64,000 nucleotides of DNA from Shewanella sp. MR-4 (lineage in GTDB: Bacteria > Pseudomonadota > Gammaproteobacteria > Enterobacterales > Shewanellaceae). The notes beneath the pieces are model-generated. The model was not told where the DNA came from. It did not search any database and worked only from the letters and a program-made list of their open reading frames with translations. The translations under genes and the position numbers were made by a program. The first letter of the stretch is position 1. Every line of letters starts with the position of its first letter. This document shows positions 25,920 through 35,499 of the stretch, one piece after another. The stretch covers positions 2,477,001 through 2,541,000 of the forward strand of contig NC_008321.1 of the NCBI RefSeq assembly GCF_000014685.1, read 5' to 3'.

Positions 25920-27503
25920 TTAAAGCTTTGGTTTTTTATGCACGCCTTTAAGCAGAAACACTAAGGGCACGGCGGATAACGTCACCCACATCATTAATCT
26001 AAAGTCCTGCAAATAGGCCAAGGTAGCCGCCTGACGATTCACTTCGGCATTGAGTAATGCCATGCCCTGCGTCGTCGATAAATCAACGGCATGAACATCA
26101 ACAGCATGTTGCAGCGCAAAACTAAAGGGATGAATGTAATCGGCAAACACCGCATGATTCATCTGTGTGTGCTGAGCAAGATAGGTGATCACCACAGAGA
26201 TCCCTATGCTGCTGCCGATATTTCGCATCAGACTAAAGAGCGCAGTCCCCTCATTACGGTATTTCGCCGCTAAGGTTGCAAAGGTAATGGTCGAGAGCGG
26301 TACAAAGATAAACCCTAAGCCAAGGCCCTGGATAACCCCAGTGCGCACTATGTCCCAGCCGGTAATATTGGTGTTAAAACCCGTCATCTCCCATAGGGAC
26401 AAAATAGTGAGCATCAAACCTAAAAAGATTTGGTAGCGCACATCCACTTTGCCGGCGAGCTTACCCACAGTCATCATGGCGATCATAGTGCCGACGCCCC
26501 TTGGCGCCAGCAAGTAGCCCACATCAATCACAGGATAACCTAACAGGTTCTGCATAAACGGCGGCAGTAAGGCCATGGTCGCCAGCAGAATAATCCCAAT
26601 GATAAAGATGAAGATAAGCCCCACACTGAAGTTTCTGTCCTTAAACAGCCCTGGCTCAATAAAGGGATGTTTATGGGTAAAGATATGGGCCACAAACAAA
26701 TAAAACGCCATGCCAGCAATAATGGCTTCGATAACAATTTCGCGACTAGAAAACCAATCGAGGGATTCTCCCCTATCGAGCAACATTTGCAAGGCGCCAA
26801 TGGCCAGACTCAACATGGCAAAACCGAGTAAATCGAACTTACGGCTATGGTCCAGTGGCGTTTCTTTCACATAGGCGGCAAGACCAAACCAGGCCAATAG
26901 CCCAAAAGGCAGATTAATATAGAACACCCAGCGCCAGTTGTAATACTCAGTTAACCAACCACCGAGGGATGGCCCCAAAATCGGCCCGACCATCACACCC
27001 ACTCCCCAAAGGGCCATGGCCGAACCATGGCGCTCTGGCGGGTAACTGTCGAGTAATACCGATTGGGATAAAGGCACTAAGCTGGCACCAAACACCCCTT
27101 GCAATAAGCGAAATAACACAATTTGCTCGAGGTTTTGCGCCGCGCCGCAGAGCATAGAGGCAATCGTAAAGCCCACCACAGCCCACATAAATACCCGTTT
27201 ACGCCCAAGCCTTGCGGTTAAAAAACCCGTCAGCGGCATAAAAATCGCCGCGGCCACAATATAGGAGGTTAACACCCAAGAGATTTGATCCTGAGTTGCC
27301 CCCATGCTGCCCTGCATATGGGGCAAGGCCACGTTGGCAATCGTAGTATCCAGCGCTTGCATAATGGTCGCCAGCATCACCGAAAGCGTGATAAACCCAA
27401 GGTGTTGCTCAGACTTAGGTTTAGTATCGGCTTGCAAAGCGTCGCTCGAATTCACGCCCTCAGCTTGGGCATGGTCTTGCCCTGCGATTACTTGCTGACT
27501 CAC
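25920..27503 (-). CDS. emrB: Multidrug efflux MFS transporter EmrB (DHA2 family, 14 TM)
   Basis: A 527-residue protein with about 14 hydrophobic segments and the DHA2 signatures LDTTIANVALPHMQG and GFLTARLGRKRVF, plus the motif C-like GVGVMVGPILGPSLGGWL. It exports hydrophobic compounds in a tripartite pump with EmrA and an outer-membrane channel; no TolC gene is present here. The start overlaps the emrA stop by 4 bp (ATGA), showing translational coupling. Controlled with emrA by the upstream MarR gene. Confidence 0.93.
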   Translation of the reverse strand: MSQQVIAGQDHAQAEGVNSSDALQADTKPKSEQHLGFITLSVMLATIMQALDTTIANVALPHMQGSMGATQDQISWVLTSYIVAAAIFMPLTGFLTARLGRKRVFMWAVVGFTIASMLCGAAQNLEQIVLFRLLQGVFGASLVPLSQSVLLDSYPPERHGSAMALWGVGVMVGPILGPSLGGWLTEYYNWRWVFYINLPFGLLAWFGLAAYVKETPLDHSRKFDLLGFAMLSLAIGALQMLLDRGESLDWFSSREIVIEAIIAGMAFYLFVAHIFTHKHPFIEPGLFKDRNFSVGLIFIFIIGIILLATMALLPPFMQNLLGYPVIDVGYLLAPRGVGTMIAMMTVGKLAGKVDVRYQIFLGLMLTILSLWEMTGFNTNITGWDIVRTGVIQGLGLGFIFVPLSTITFATLAAKYRNEGTALFSLMRNIGSSIGISVVITYLAQHTQMNHAVFADYIHPFSFALQHAVDVHAVDLSTTQGMALLNAEVNRQAATLAYLQDFRLMMWVTLSAVPLVFLLKGVHKKPKL

Positions 27504-28555
27504 AGACTAAAACCCAACAACTTACGTTGATATTCAGTATCGATATCCACCACGGCGCTTAATCCGGCACGCAGCGGCGCCTCGGGTAACACAGTATCAA
27601 TGGCAATTCGCACCGGAACGCGCTGGGCGATTTTCACCCAGTTGCCCGTGGCATTTTGCGCGGGGATCAGCGAGAACTCAGCGCCGGTTGCCGGACTTAA
27701 ACTCTCGACCGTACCTTGCCAGCGATTGTCGGGAAAGGTATCGATATGGATATTGACCTTTTGTCCGGGTTTGACGTGGGTTAAATCGGTTTCGGTGAAG
27801 TTAGCCTCAATCCAGAGGGCATGATCGGCCACCAGCGCTAAAGCGATGGCGCCAACATTCACATATTGTCCCAACTTAGGCAGTTGGCTAACGACACCTG
27901 ATACTGGGGCTTTAATCTCCACGCGGCTTAAATCAAGCTTGGCTTCATTTAATTGGGCTAAAGCTTCTAAATAACTGGGATGTTGTTCAATCGGAAAATC
28001 GGGGCTGCCACCTAAGCTTTCGGCAATGCGGTGTAAATCTTTTTGCAGGGTCTGAATATTCTGCCGCGCGATATCGGTATTTTGTCTTGCATCTTCAAGC
28101 TGAGATTCGGACACAAAGTGTTTACCGATTAAATTCTCCTGCCGCTTTTGCTCTTTCTCGGCAAAGGTTAACTTGGTTTCAGCTAGGGTAATTTCGGCTT
28201 GTTTCTCATGGTAACTCGCCTTGAGTACCGCTAAATCGGTTTTGACCTGTGCCAGTTTGGCGCTTGCCTTATCGACCATCACCTTAAACATGGCATCGTC
28301 GAGGCGAAACAACACTTGCCCCTTTTCAACCCGTTGGTTTTCCACCACATACAAGCTGTCCACATTCCCGGCCACTTGAGCACTCACGGGGACTTTATCC
28401 GCCTTCACGTAGGCGTTATCGGTTTCCATGTAGCGGCCGCCATGCAGATAAACCGCACCTATGGTCAAAACAGATAACAGAGGAACCACAATCAGTAACA
28501 CGCTGCGTTTTTTACGCATATTACCTTGAGGGGCTTGAGGGTTTGCGTCACTCAT
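27500..28555 (-). CDS. emrA: EmrA/HlyD-type membrane fusion protein
   Basis: A 351-residue periplasmic adaptor with one N-terminal transmembrane helix (SVLLIVVPLLSVLTIGAVYL), a lipoyl half-motif (VPVSAQVAGNVDSLYV), a long coiled-coil hairpin (about 95-190), the second lipoyl half (IKAPVSGVVSQLPKLGQYV) and a beta-barrel domain. It links EmrB to an outer-membrane channel. It lies 55 bp after the marR gene and overlaps emrB. Confidence 0.92.
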   Translation of the reverse strand: MSDANPQAPQGNMRKKRSVLLIVVPLLSVLTIGAVYLHGGRYMETDNAYVKADKVPVSAQVAGNVDSLYVVENQRVEKGQVLFRLDDAMFKVMVDKASAKLAQVKTDLAVLKASYHEKQAEITLAETKLTFAEKEQKRQENLIGKHFVSESQLEDARQNTDIARQNIQTLQKDLHRIAESLGGSPDFPIEQHPSYLEALAQLNEAKLDLSRVEIKAPVSGVVSQLPKLGQYVNVGAIALALVADHALWIEANFTETDLTHVKPGQKVNIHIDTFPDNRWQGTVESLSPATGAEFSLIPAQNATGNWVKIAQRVPVRIAIDTVLPEAPLRAGLSAVVDIDTEYQRKLLGFSL

Positions 28556-28610
28556 TACTACAACTCCAACTTCGCGAATTTTTTATAACAGGAAAGACGA
28601 TCAGCTTTGA

Positions 28611-29039
28611 TTAGACTGAAAAATTTTTATGAATTTGCGACAACAAGCGGACCACCATCTGTGACTCGGCTTCATCGAATCCTTTAAAGGCTTGGGCGTA
28701 CACTATGGTCACGGCGCGTTCAATTTCGGCCAAATGGGGCGCAGCCGCTTCAGTCAAAAATAACTGAAAAGCGCGTCTGTCCTTGGCATCGGGCCTACGT
28801 TCAACCAAACCTGCGTCACACAACACATCAATTAATCTCGCGGCCGTGATAGGTTTAATTTCGAGGCGATCCGCCAGTTCAATCTGTTTAAGACCTTCGT
28901 TGCGCTCGATATGTAATAAGGCTCTCGCCTGAGACAGTGTCAGCGAGCAGTCTGCCGTGGGCCTGTAGGTTTCTTGGAATACGCGGCGCATCATGCGGGT
29001 AATATCACTTAAGAGTGCGCCTAGGGTATTTGATGCCAT
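28611..29039 (-). CDS. MarR-family repressor of the emrAB operon
   Basis: A 142-residue winged-helix protein with the MarR fold: helix LSQARALLHIERN, recognition region LEIKPITAARLIDVLCDAGLVER and wing RRPDAKDRRAFQL. First gene of marR-emrA-emrB. A long palindrome that ends about 12 bp before its start codon (29051-29083) is the likely autoregulatory operator. The ligand is unknown, probably a drug or aromatic acid, as in EmrR/MprA. Confidence 0.9.
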   Translation of the reverse strand: MASNTLGALLSDITRMMRRVFQETYRPTADCSLTLSQARALLHIERNEGLKQIELADRLEIKPITAARLIDVLCDAGLVERRPDAKDRRAFQLFLTEAAAPHLAEIERAVTIVYAQAFKGFDEAESQMVVRLLSQIHKNFSV

Positions 29040-29050
29040 TTTAATAAGTC

Positions 29051-29083
29051 ATCCACATAGTAAGCATTGCTTATTATATGGAT
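29051..29083 (-). promoter_or_regulatory. Palindromic MarR operator upstream of marR-emrAB
   Basis: A 33-bp near-perfect inverted repeat centred on TAAGCATTGCTTA. Outside the 6+6-bp perfect core, eight of ten further outward pairs also match (arms ATCC and GGAT at the ends). It lies just before the marR start codon, so binding would block transcription or initiation. Strong dyads like this are typical MarR-family operators. Confidence 0.75.
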
Positions 29084-29332
29084 GATAAAAGATGTAAAGC
29101 AATTTCCAACTTGAGCAACATAGGTAACAAAATGCAAAAGCGGCAGGTAAATTGCGATAACCCATTGATCATGTTTAACATTAAACATTTTTAATTAAAG
29201 GTATACGATGCAAAAAAGCTCAGGCAAGTCACGTAAGACGAAACAAATTAACCACTCTGCTTAAGCATTTATCCCCTAGGGTAGCTAGTCAAACTTTGTA
29301 ACATCTGCCGCAGAAAGACTCTACCGACATAA

Positions 29333-30361
29333 TTAGCCACGAACACAGTTACGGCCATCGGATTTGGCCTCATACAAGGCTTTATCCGCTCGGCTGAATA
29401 AGGTTTCGGCATCGTCCCCTTTTTGTAATGAGGCTTAGCCGATAGACACTGTAATCGCGCCTAGGGAGAGTTTTTTATCTTTGCCTATGGCTAAACGCCG
29501 CTCTGAGATACGCTCCCTTAAGGTTTCGGCCACTTGGAGCGCATCGTGGAAATGAGTGTTAGGCAACACCACCACAAATTCTTCACCGCCATAGCGGGCG
29601 ACAAAGTCATCCCCCCGCACACATTGTTTGAGGGCGAGCGCAACATAGGCTAACACCTTATCCCCCACTTGATGGCCATAGGTGTCGTTAAACAATTTAA
29701 AGCGGTCAATATCGATGAGTAACAGGCTACAACGGGTTTGCTGCTCCTCCGCGCGGTGAATATGATCTTGAATGGCAATCTCGTAGGCGCGGCGGTTATG
29801 CAGAGAGGTCAATTGATCTGTCATGGCCGCTAAACTTAGGTTCTCCATCTCGGATTTTAAGTTCTGCACCTCTTGCCCCATGGCCGTTAAGCTTTGCTCC
29901 ATGTTCTGGTTGTTGATTAAGAGATTTTGCATTTCATCTATCACCCCACCCACTAATTGGTTCAAGGTGCAGACATCGGGGGTCGATTGCAGTTGCAGTC
30001 CAAAGTCCGCCAGGGTACTTGAAAAGGCCTCAGTCCCTTGGGTTAACTGAGAAATTTTACTGATCAGTGAGTTGATCAATATTTGAGTTTCAATTTGGAC
30101 ATTCTCAATCACTTCTGGGGATTTTTCTTGAATAAAATTCTTGTACAGGCTGGTATTCACCTCTTTGGTAAACACCACTTTGTTTGCCAGAAAGCCATCA
30201 ATGGCGCGATTTAAGTCGAGGTTTGACTGGGCAAAATACTCATACCAAACCGTGTAGTTTTCGGGGGTCACGGGAATATCAAGCGCAGACATTTGTGGCA
30301 CGGCTAATCGCAGGATTTGCGCCGCCGAATCGAGCTCTTTATTTGCTGCAGAAGAAGACAT
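29333..30361 (-). pseudogene. GGDEF diguanylate cyclase interrupted by an in-frame stop near its C-terminus
   Basis: The open frame from ATG 30361 (an upstream TTG at 30376 is less likely) encodes 308 residues and stops at TAA 29435-29437. The N-terminal 180 residues are a helical, possibly coiled-coil sensor without membrane segments. The GGDEF domain starts at TDQLTSLHNRRAY, with an intact GGEEF and an RGDD inhibitory site. After the stop the same frame continues for 33 more codons as ASLQKGDDAETLF...ADKALYEAKSDGRNCV, the standard GGDEF ending, and terminates at 29333. So one codon, expected Leu or Val after SIG, has become TAA. The truncated domain loses its last helix; activity may be lost. 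A sequencing error is possible. Confidence 0.85.
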
Positions 30362-30468
30362 GAATCGCGCACCCAATGGTTGTTATGTTTTTGTATCATT
30401 TAAGTTAACTCAACTACTTCGATTTGGATACTGGGCACAATGATTATTATGATGGCGCGCAAAAAACA

Positions 30469-30492
30469 AAGGAGGATGTCGCCATCCTCCTT
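30469..30492 (-). terminator. Rho-independent terminator after eptA
   Basis: On the minus strand, AAGGAGGATG pairs with CATCCTCCTT around a 4-nt loop and is followed by TGTTTTTTG. It lies 25 bp after the eptA stop. Confidence 0.85.
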
Positions 30493-30516
30493 CATCTATT
30501 CACAAGCGCGCTGAAC

Positions 30517-32142
30517 TTAACCGCGGCAGCGGGCAAAAATATCTAACTTAGGCTGATACACTTGGGTCTGTACGTTCATTAATCCCAACAGACTGTCGAA
30601 CAGATTGTCGTGGGAGAAGCCCCCCTTCTCAGCCTCTTTGGCCAAACACGCCATATTTAAATGGTTGTCTTGGCTGAAATCCTCCGACACCCAGGCCAGC
30701 ATAGGAATACTGGTTTGTTCAATCGGCGCGATGCTGTACGGCGCACCATGCAGATACATGCCTTTCTCACCCAGAGATTCGCCGTGGTCCGACACATAGA
30801 ACATGGCTGTATCAAACTTAGCTTGTTGCTGTTTAAGCTTATTCACCACTTCACTAATGATGTAATCGGTATACAAAATCGTGTTGTCATAGGTGTTCAT
30901 CAGCTCTTCGGCGCTGCAGTTTTGAATATCACTGCGTGGGCAATCCGGCGTAAATTTACGGTGCTCTGGCGGATAACGCAGGAAGTACGTCGGCCCATGG
31001 CTGCCGATCACATGCAGGGCAATCACAGTGTCTTTCTGCTCCGCATTGGCTAAGGCTTCATCGAGTTTATTGAGCAGCACTTGGTCGAAACAATATTGGC
31101 CCGAACAGAGTTCAGGATCGCTATTAAGGTCGATGGTGATGTTTTCAACCTGATCGCACACCCCTTTACAACCCGAGTCATTATCAAACCACTGCACTTT
31201 AATCCCGCCGTGATTCAGTACATCCATAGCCGTGTCTTGGGCATAGGCGCGGCGAGAATCGTAATCCTCACGTCCCATACGCGAGAACATGCAAGGCAGC
31301 GAGACCGCAGTGGCCGTACCGCAGGAATGGGTATCTTTAAAGGCGATTAAGCCTTGCCCCTCAGTGTGAGCATTGGTCGGTCTATCATATCCATAGTATT
31401 GATAGTTCATCGAACGAGCGGTCTCACCCACCACCAGCACTAACAGGTTAGGTTTGCCGTTGGCATTGGTCGTCACATTTTTTGCATCCAAGCCCAGTTG
31501 CTGATATTCCATCGGCGTTTGCAAATAATGCACGTTAATGTATTTAGAGGCCGCACCAATAAAATAGGTCGGCACGATATAGCGCTTGATCTCATCATTA
31601 TTGCGACCAAAGGCGGCGTAATCTTGGAAATAGAAGAAGGCGATAATCCCCAGCCCCGCGAGCATCGCCAGCATAAACAAAACTTTATGCAGCAATTCTT
31701 TAAAAAATGGCTTGTATTGGATATCGGCTTTATAAATTAAATAGGCGGGTAAAATCCCCGTGAGCAGCATGTTGAGAATGGAAGCAAAGTTCACATACAT
31801 CAAGGCTTCAGCGCTGTTGGTTTGAAAGGTGTTTTCAATCATGCCGTAGTCGAAGACGACATTGTATTTAAGCGCGGCAAAAAACACGCTCGAGGAGAGC
31901 AGCGTAAGAATGATGAAAAAGGGTTTTACCAGATACTTCACCGTAAACAGTGAAAACACAAAACTCAGTGCAAAGGTTAAAAACAGCGGCATAGTGGCGA
32001 TAAAGATCGGATCCACATCAGGTTGTTTTTCAATGCCTTTTTTGATGACTTCAAAGAGAGGGATATTAAAAACGCAAACGTAAAATAATGCGGTGAGGAA
32101 GGTGAAGCGATTCACAGTTAGGGTTTTAAATCTCGTCAGCAC
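30517..32142 (-). CDS. eptA: Lipid A phosphoethanolamine transferase EptA
   Basis: A 541-residue inner-membrane enzyme. About five N-terminal transmembrane helices (to residue ~170) are followed by a periplasmic sulfatase-fold domain. The nucleophile threonine lies in HSCGTATAVSLPCMF. Zinc and disulfide elements include VGETARS, the Cys-rich GCKGVCDQ, SGQYCFDQ and CPRSDIQNCS segments, and YVSDHGESLG. It transfers phosphoethanolamine from phosphatidylethanolamine to lipid A, which lowers binding of cationic peptides such as polymyxin. The chromosomal gene stands alone, without an adjacent two-component system, so basal expression and regulation are unknown. Confidence 0.93.
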   Translation of the reverse strand: MLTRFKTLTVNRFTFLTALFYVCVFNIPLFEVIKKGIEKQPDVDPIFIATMPLFLTFALSFVFSLFTVKYLVKPFFIILTLLSSSVFFAALKYNVVFDYGMIENTFQTNSAEALMYVNFASILNMLLTGILPAYLIYKADIQYKPFFKELLHKVLFMLAMLAGLGIIAFFYFQDYAAFGRNNDEIKRYIVPTYFIGAASKYINVHYLQTPMEYQQLGLDAKNVTTNANGKPNLLVLVVGETARSMNYQYYGYDRPTNAHTEGQGLIAFKDTHSCGTATAVSLPCMFSRMGREDYDSRRAYAQDTAMDVLNHGGIKVQWFDNDSGCKGVCDQVENITIDLNSDPELCSGQYCFDQVLLNKLDEALANAEQKDTVIALHVIGSHGPTYFLRYPPEHRKFTPDCPRSDIQNCSAEELMNTYDNTILYTDYIISEVVNKLKQQQAKFDTAMFYVSDHGESLGEKGMYLHGAPYSIAPIEQTSIPMLAWVSEDFSQDNHLNMACLAKEAEKGGFSHDNLFDSLLGLMNVQTQVYQPKLDIFARCRG

Positions 32143-32292
32143 TGGTAATGGTCTCTCAAATAAATAGTGGGCCGAAGCTAACTTAGTTTTCTTAAGGTAA
32201 TCTTATGCCTAAAAATGAATGTCATCTTAGCAACTGACCTTGGCTCACTCAATAAAATTATTAATATTATTAACAAGTTAAAATGCGGATTA

Positions 32293-32330
32293 AAAAAACG
32301 GCCGAACCTGAATGAATTCGACCGTTTTTT
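32293..32330 (-). terminator. Rho-independent terminator after prolyl oligopeptidase gene
   Basis: AAAAAACGG-CGAA pairs with TTCG-CCGTTTTTT across a 10-nt loop, with a T run on the minus strand. It can also work on the plus strand. Confidence 0.8.
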
Positions 32331-32395
32331 GCTCCCCAACCTATAGGGACTTGCTCGGTGCTAATCGCGACACTTTTTGCGTGTAAAGGTCACGA

Positions 32396-34489
32396 TTATT
32401 TTAACTGCTGTAATAAGTAGGCAAACGCCATTGAATTTAGTTCCGCAGCTTGATTATTATCTGCAGCCCCAGCATGCCCACCTTCGATATTTTCATAGTA
32501 AAGCACATCGATACCCATGTCCTTCATCTTGGCCACCATCTTACGCGCGTGTCCTGGGTGAACCCTGTCATCACGGGTTGAGGTGGTGAAGAACACCTTT
32601 GGATAATGCGTATCCTTGTGCAGATTATGGTATGGCGAATAAGTTTTAATGTAAGCCCATTCCTCTGGAACATCGGGATTTCCGTATTCCCCCATCCAAC
32701 TTGCGCCGGCGAGTAACTTATTGAAGCGGTACATGTCGAGTAACGGCACTTGGCAGACCACGGCATTGTAGAGATCGGGACGGCGGGTAAAAGCGGCGCC
32801 CATCAGCAAACCACCATTGCTGCCACCTTGAATACCTAAGTGCTTGCTCGAGGTAATCTTACGGGCAATGAGATCCTCGGCGATGGCTTCAAAGTCCTCG
32901 TAAGCCTTATGACGATTTTCCTTAAGCGCCGCTTGATGCCACGCAGGCCCATACTCGCCGCCACCACGGATATTCGCCAGCACATACACGCCGCCCTGCT
33001 CTAACCAGTTTTTACCAATGGTTGCAGAATAGGCTGGGCGCAGTGACACTTCAAAACCACCATAACCATAAAGCAGTGTTGGATTACTGCCATCGAGCTT
33101 AAGATCTTTTGCCATCACCACAAAATACGGCACTTTAGTGCCATCCTTTGAGGTTGCAAAATACTGCTCGGTGGTAAATTTATCCGCCGCAAATTGCTGA
33201 GGCATACCTTTCATTTTTTGCGGTTTTAGCGCCTTAGCATTGACGGTATACAGGCTCGATGGTTCAAGGAAACTCGTGTAATTGACAAAGAAATCATCAC
33301 TGTCACGCTCCATATCCATCACGGTTAGCGCGCCATTGGCCTCAAAGGGTACGGGCGTGCTTTGCCATGCGCCTTTCGCGTCTTGCTCATAGCGAACCAG
33401 TTTGCTTTTCACGTTATCGAGCCAATTAACAAAAATTGCGCTCTTACTGAACGTTAACTGGGCGATTGATGCGGTCGGCGTTGGGCTGACAAATTCAGTA
33501 AAGGCGGCTTTTTGGGCAATCAAATCCGCCACATTAGCGTACACCACTGCGCCTTGGCTGAATGTCGCCGCAGGGGTTGCTAACTCACTCTTAAGCTCAA
33601 TAAACAACTTGCCTTGGAAATAGCCTTTAATCTCGGCATCCTGTGGGAGTGGCAGCTTTATGAGTTTGCCGTCTTGGTAAACATATTGAGTAGCGGTGTA
33701 AAAGGTATGCGCCTCGGTGACTAGGCTCAGTGGGGTTTTATCGTCAAATATCACCCAACCCGATACCGCGACCGAAGTTTTGTCGCCACTGAAAATGGTT
33801 TTCGCTTGCTCAAGCGGCGTACCACGTTGCCATAACTTTACCACGCGGGGATAGCCCGAGTCCGTCATACTTTGGCCATCGCCAAAATCGGTACCGACAA
33901 ATGCCTGATCGGTATTAATCCAACTAAGGCTAGATTTCGCTTCTTTTAAGAAGAAAGGTTTGTCTTTCGCAGGCACAAAGTCTTTGGTGGTTAAATCAAA
34001 TTCACGCACTTCGACCGCATCGGCGCCGCCACGGGATAAGGACACAAAGCAGCGCTGATTCTGTGGATACTGGCAATCAATGCCTTTGAACACCCAGTTC
34101 ACCGCTTCGGTTTTGCCTAAGGCATCGACATCGAGCACGGTTTCCCACTTTGGATCCGCCTTGGCGTATTCTTCCATCGTAGTGCGACGGTAAATCCCCC
34201 GCACATGGGTATCATCCTTCCAGAAGTTATACAGCTTATCGCCAATATGGGTGGCGTAAGGAATACGCTCTTTGTCATTGAGGATAGCAAGGCTGTTGGC
34301 TACTAAGGTATCGAAGCCTTTGAAGGCTTTAATTTCAGCGGCAGAAGTGGCATTTTGGGCCTTAACCCACTCCATCGGCTTTGCGCCTTCAACTTCTTCA
34401 AGCCAAAGGTATTTGTCTTCTTCGGCGTGGAGTTGACCACTCATAGTGAGTACCCCTGCGATGCACCAAGGCAGTAATTTACGATTCAT
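32396..34489 (-). CDS. Prolyl oligopeptidase (S9A family), periplasmic
   Basis: A 697-residue enzyme with a signal peptide (MNRKLLPWCIAGVLTMSGQLHA). A seven-bladed propeller-type N-terminal region is followed by an alpha/beta hydrolase domain. The catalytic residues are Ser in GGSNGGLL, Asp in STRDDRVHPGH and His in EGGHAGA. It cleaves short peptides after proline in the periplasm. The gene is transcribed alone and ends at the terminator near 32300. Shewanella genomes carry many such peptidases, in line with growth on peptides. Confidence 0.92.
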   Translation of the reverse strand: MNRKLLPWCIAGVLTMSGQLHAEEDKYLWLEEVEGAKPMEWVKAQNATSAAEIKAFKGFDTLVANSLAILNDKERIPYATHIGDKLYNFWKDDTHVRGIYRRTTMEEYAKADPKWETVLDVDALGKTEAVNWVFKGIDCQYPQNQRCFVSLSRGGADAVEVREFDLTTKDFVPAKDKPFFLKEAKSSLSWINTDQAFVGTDFGDGQSMTDSGYPRVVKLWQRGTPLEQAKTIFSGDKTSVAVSGWVIFDDKTPLSLVTEAHTFYTATQYVYQDGKLIKLPLPQDAEIKGYFQGKLFIELKSELATPAATFSQGAVVYANVADLIAQKAAFTEFVSPTPTASIAQLTFSKSAIFVNWLDNVKSKLVRYEQDAKGAWQSTPVPFEANGALTVMDMERDSDDFFVNYTSFLEPSSLYTVNAKALKPQKMKGMPQQFAADKFTTEQYFATSKDGTKVPYFVVMAKDLKLDGSNPTLLYGYGGFEVSLRPAYSATIGKNWLEQGGVYVLANIRGGGEYGPAWHQAALKENRHKAYEDFEAIAEDLIARKITSSKHLGIQGGSNGGLLMGAAFTRRPDLYNAVVCQVPLLDMYRFNKLLAGASWMGEYGNPDVPEEWAYIKTYSPYHNLHKDTHYPKVFFTTSTRDDRVHPGHARKMVAKMKDMGIDVLYYENIEGGHAGAADNNQAAELNSMAFAYLLQQLK

Positions 34490-34699
34490 GTTATTCCTTT
34501 TTAAACAGAGCCCTTAAACAAAGTCCTTGAACAGAGTCCTTGAATAGGCCCTTAAATTGAGTCCATCTTGATTTCTGCCCTACATTACCTTAATTGACCT
34601 CCAGTTCAACCTTTAATACAACAAGAATGTAACAAAAGGTAAGATATTGTAATCACGGATGATTAATCGAGAATGAATCGAAAATATTCGAGATGTTAT

Positions 34700-34978
34700 G
34701 CGGGCGTGTTGACGTTTCGAGATTAGATTTTGTTCATTCTGGCAAGCTCGTGCTCGCGAAACGAGGAATGATGTGTAGTCTACTCAAATGACGAGCGGCT
34801 CTTATGACAGAAAGTAAGAGCAAAGGCTTGCCAGACGAACCCTTCGGGCAGCATTTGGCTGGCGTTTCTGCTGCGTTATCGTCCGTTTATGTAGAATAAC
34901 TACACGGCACGGACTTTGCCTTGCATAAAAGCCAGCCTAATTGCTGCAAAAATAACCCTGAAACGTCAACACGCCCGC
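34700..34978. repeat. 279-bp element with 19-bp perfect terminal inverted repeats (MITE-like)
   Basis: GCGGGCGTGTTGACGTTTC at 34700-34718 is repeated as its exact reverse complement at 34960-34978. The interior holds further partial dyads: GGCTGGC near 34857 with GCCAGCC near 34931, and GTGTAGT near 34775 with ACTACAC near 34897. No reading frame of useful length is inside. No target-site duplication is obvious. It could be a non-autonomous mobile element or a structured intergenic repeat. Confidence 0.65.
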
Positions 34979-34980
34979 CA

Positions 34981-35006
34981 AAAAAAGCGCCCATCGGGGC
35001 GCTTTA
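34981..35006 (-). terminator. Rho-independent terminator after marR/dmeF operon
   Basis: On the minus strand, AAAGCGCCCC pairs with GGGCGCTTT around GATG and runs into TTTTTTGG. It lies about 30 bp after the MarR stop. Confidence 0.85.
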
Positions 35007-35037
35007 ATCAATACTGAATCGCGAGTAAACGCTGCCA

Positions 35038-35499
35038 TTAAAACTCTTGATTCATCCGCGTCAACAGACTCAGCAGTAAACTTCGCTCCTCTGCACTCAT
35101 CTTAGCCGTGAGATCGGTCGTTAATTGCAAATGCAGTGCATCATGCTCGAGGAACAGCGCCTGACCTTTCTCGGTGAGCTCAACCAGAATCGAACGTCTG
35201 TCACTCTCATGGGGACGGCGCATCACCCACTGGGACTCGACCATTTTATCGATTTGTACGGTGAGCGTACCTGTGGTCACGCCGATTTTGTCGGCCAGTT
35301 CCTTCATGCGCATCGCGCCGTGCACCCCCAACAACTCTATCGTGTGTACCTGCGACAAGCTAAAACCCTTATCGCGCACAATAGCATGCTCCCACGATGA
35401 TAGTTTTTCATAAAACTCAATAATCACATGGTTCAGGGCCTGATCCGTAGAATGGGCGGACGCGGCTGATAAAGCATCATGCGGGTGTGCAACAGTCAT
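35038..35499 (-). CDS. MarR-family regulator co-transcribed with the metal exporter
   Basis: A 153-residue winged-helix protein: FSLSQVHTIELLGVHGAMRMKELADKIGVTTGTLTVQIDKM covers the core helices, and RRPHESDRRSILVELTEKG is the wing. Its ATG overlaps the exporter stop (TAATG), so the two are translated together, and a regulator of dmeF is the likely role. No cysteine cluster for metal binding is seen; the metal or ligand it senses is unknown. Confidence 0.88.
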   Translation of the reverse strand: MTVAHPHDALSAASAHSTDQALNHVIIEFYEKLSSWEHAIVRDKGFSLSQVHTIELLGVHGAMRMKELADKIGVTTGTLTVQIDKMVESQWVMRRPHESDRRSILVELTEKGQALFLEHDALHLQLTTDLTAKMSAEERSLLLSLLTRMNQEF

